A stretch of DNA of 64,000 nt from Tumebacillus amylolyticus. GTDB lineage: Bacteria > Bacillota > Bacilli > Tumebacillales > Tumebacillaceae. Each line of letters starts with the position of its first letter. Within the stretch, counting starts at the first letter, position 1. The stretch is from positions 590,363 to 654,362 of the forward strand of contig NZ_JAEQNB010000002.1 in NCBI RefSeq assembly GCF_016722965.1, read 5' to 3'. Shown here piece by piece: positions 63,885 through 64,000 of this stretch. Below the pieces are notes generated by a model, which was given only the letters and a program-made list of their open reading frames with translations, was not told the DNA's origin and made no database searches. Both the position numbers and the translations under genes were made by a program.

Positions 63885-64000
63885 CCTCGCGACGTCCTAC
63901 TCTCCCGGGACCCTGCGGTCCAAGTACCATCGGCGCTGGAAAGCTTAACTTCTGTGTTCGGGATGGGAACAGGTGTGACCTTTCCGCCATCATCACGAGA
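63885..64000 (-). rRNA. rrf: 5S ribosomal RNA (essentially complete, at the window edge)
   Basis: The minus strand reads TCTCGTGATGATGGCGGAAA, then the universally conserved CCCGAACACAGAAGTTAAGC and CGCCGATGGTA, and ends GAGTAGGACGTCGCGAGGC. The 5' and 3' ends pair (helix I). Length about 116-117 nt fits a Firmicute 5S; one or two 5' bases may lie past the edge. The 23S and 16S genes should follow to the right, outside the window. Confidence 0.95.

Overview
The window looks like chromosomal DNA from an endospore-forming, motile, Gram-positive rod of the Bacillales, with moderately high GC. Evidence: HPr kinase, an FtsEX/murein-hydrolase/CtpA/MinJ-like block, YvlD next to hprK, lipoproteins with Gram-positive lipoboxes, SLH-domain surface proteins, Spo0A-box-like promoters and AGGAGG ribosome sites. 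The gene order hprK/yvlD ... uvrA/uvrB ... MinJ-like/ctp ... ftsX/ftsE matches Bacillus. The overall flavour suggests a Tumebacillus/Alicyclobacillaceae-type organism; this genus guess is inference.

Layout. About 0.1-9.7 kb (mostly minus strand): a LysM-G5-M23 cell-wall hydrolase, hprK, a sugar-nucleotide epimerase, a YvlD-like membrane protein, an FAD oxidoreductase, two proteins of unknown function, and uvrA. About 9.8-23.5 kb (minus strand): a complete-looking thiopeptide (pyridine-type thiazolyl peptide) biosynthetic cluster. It has four almost identical precursor genes, a split LanB-type dehydratase, two SpaB_C-type proteins (expected eliminase and pyridine synthase), an ocin-ThiF partner, a C-D fused YcaO cyclodehydratase, a SagB-type dehydrogenase, an additional RRE/E1-like protein and an ABC exporter. 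It sits exactly between uvrB and uvrA, which are neighbours in most Firmicutes. About 23.7-33.2 kb (minus): uvrB, motAB, a MinJ-like PDZ membrane protein, a CtpA/B protease, an EnvC-like M23 protein, ftsX and ftsE. About 33.3-37.7 kb: a znuACB zinc importer behind two Zur-box-like repeats, a ZnuA paralogue whose metal ligands are all substituted, and a small lipoprotein. About 37.8-45.9 kb: carA-carB-argF-argG-argH with ArgR-box-like operators.

About 46-64 kb (mixed strands): small unknown proteins, two tandem YcdB-like/SLH secreted proteins, a DUF3050 protein, a GGDEF-less EAL phosphodiesterase, a phosphatase-like polytopic membrane protein, a MOSC protein, a nitrilase-GNAT-GNAT operon, a roughly 0.45-kb gene-free region crowded with DnaA-box-like sequences, a parvulin-type foldase, two tandem secreted amidases, a GH31 alpha-glucosidase behind a LacI/CcpA-type operator, and the 5S rRNA end of an rRNA operon that continues past the right edge.

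The most interesting element is the thiopeptide cluster. The leader resembles lactazole-type leaders (LPET/AAS versus LPEN/GAS). The predicted core (SSGSSSSNTCSTCGSSSCC plus a short tail) puts the likely second cycloaddition Ser sixteen residues after Ser1, implying a macrocycle larger than the known 26-, 29-, 32- and 35-membered rings. The precursors are carried in two promoter-leader-precursor-hairpin modules spaced exactly 500 bp apart. All functional statements are from reading the sequence; no database search was run.
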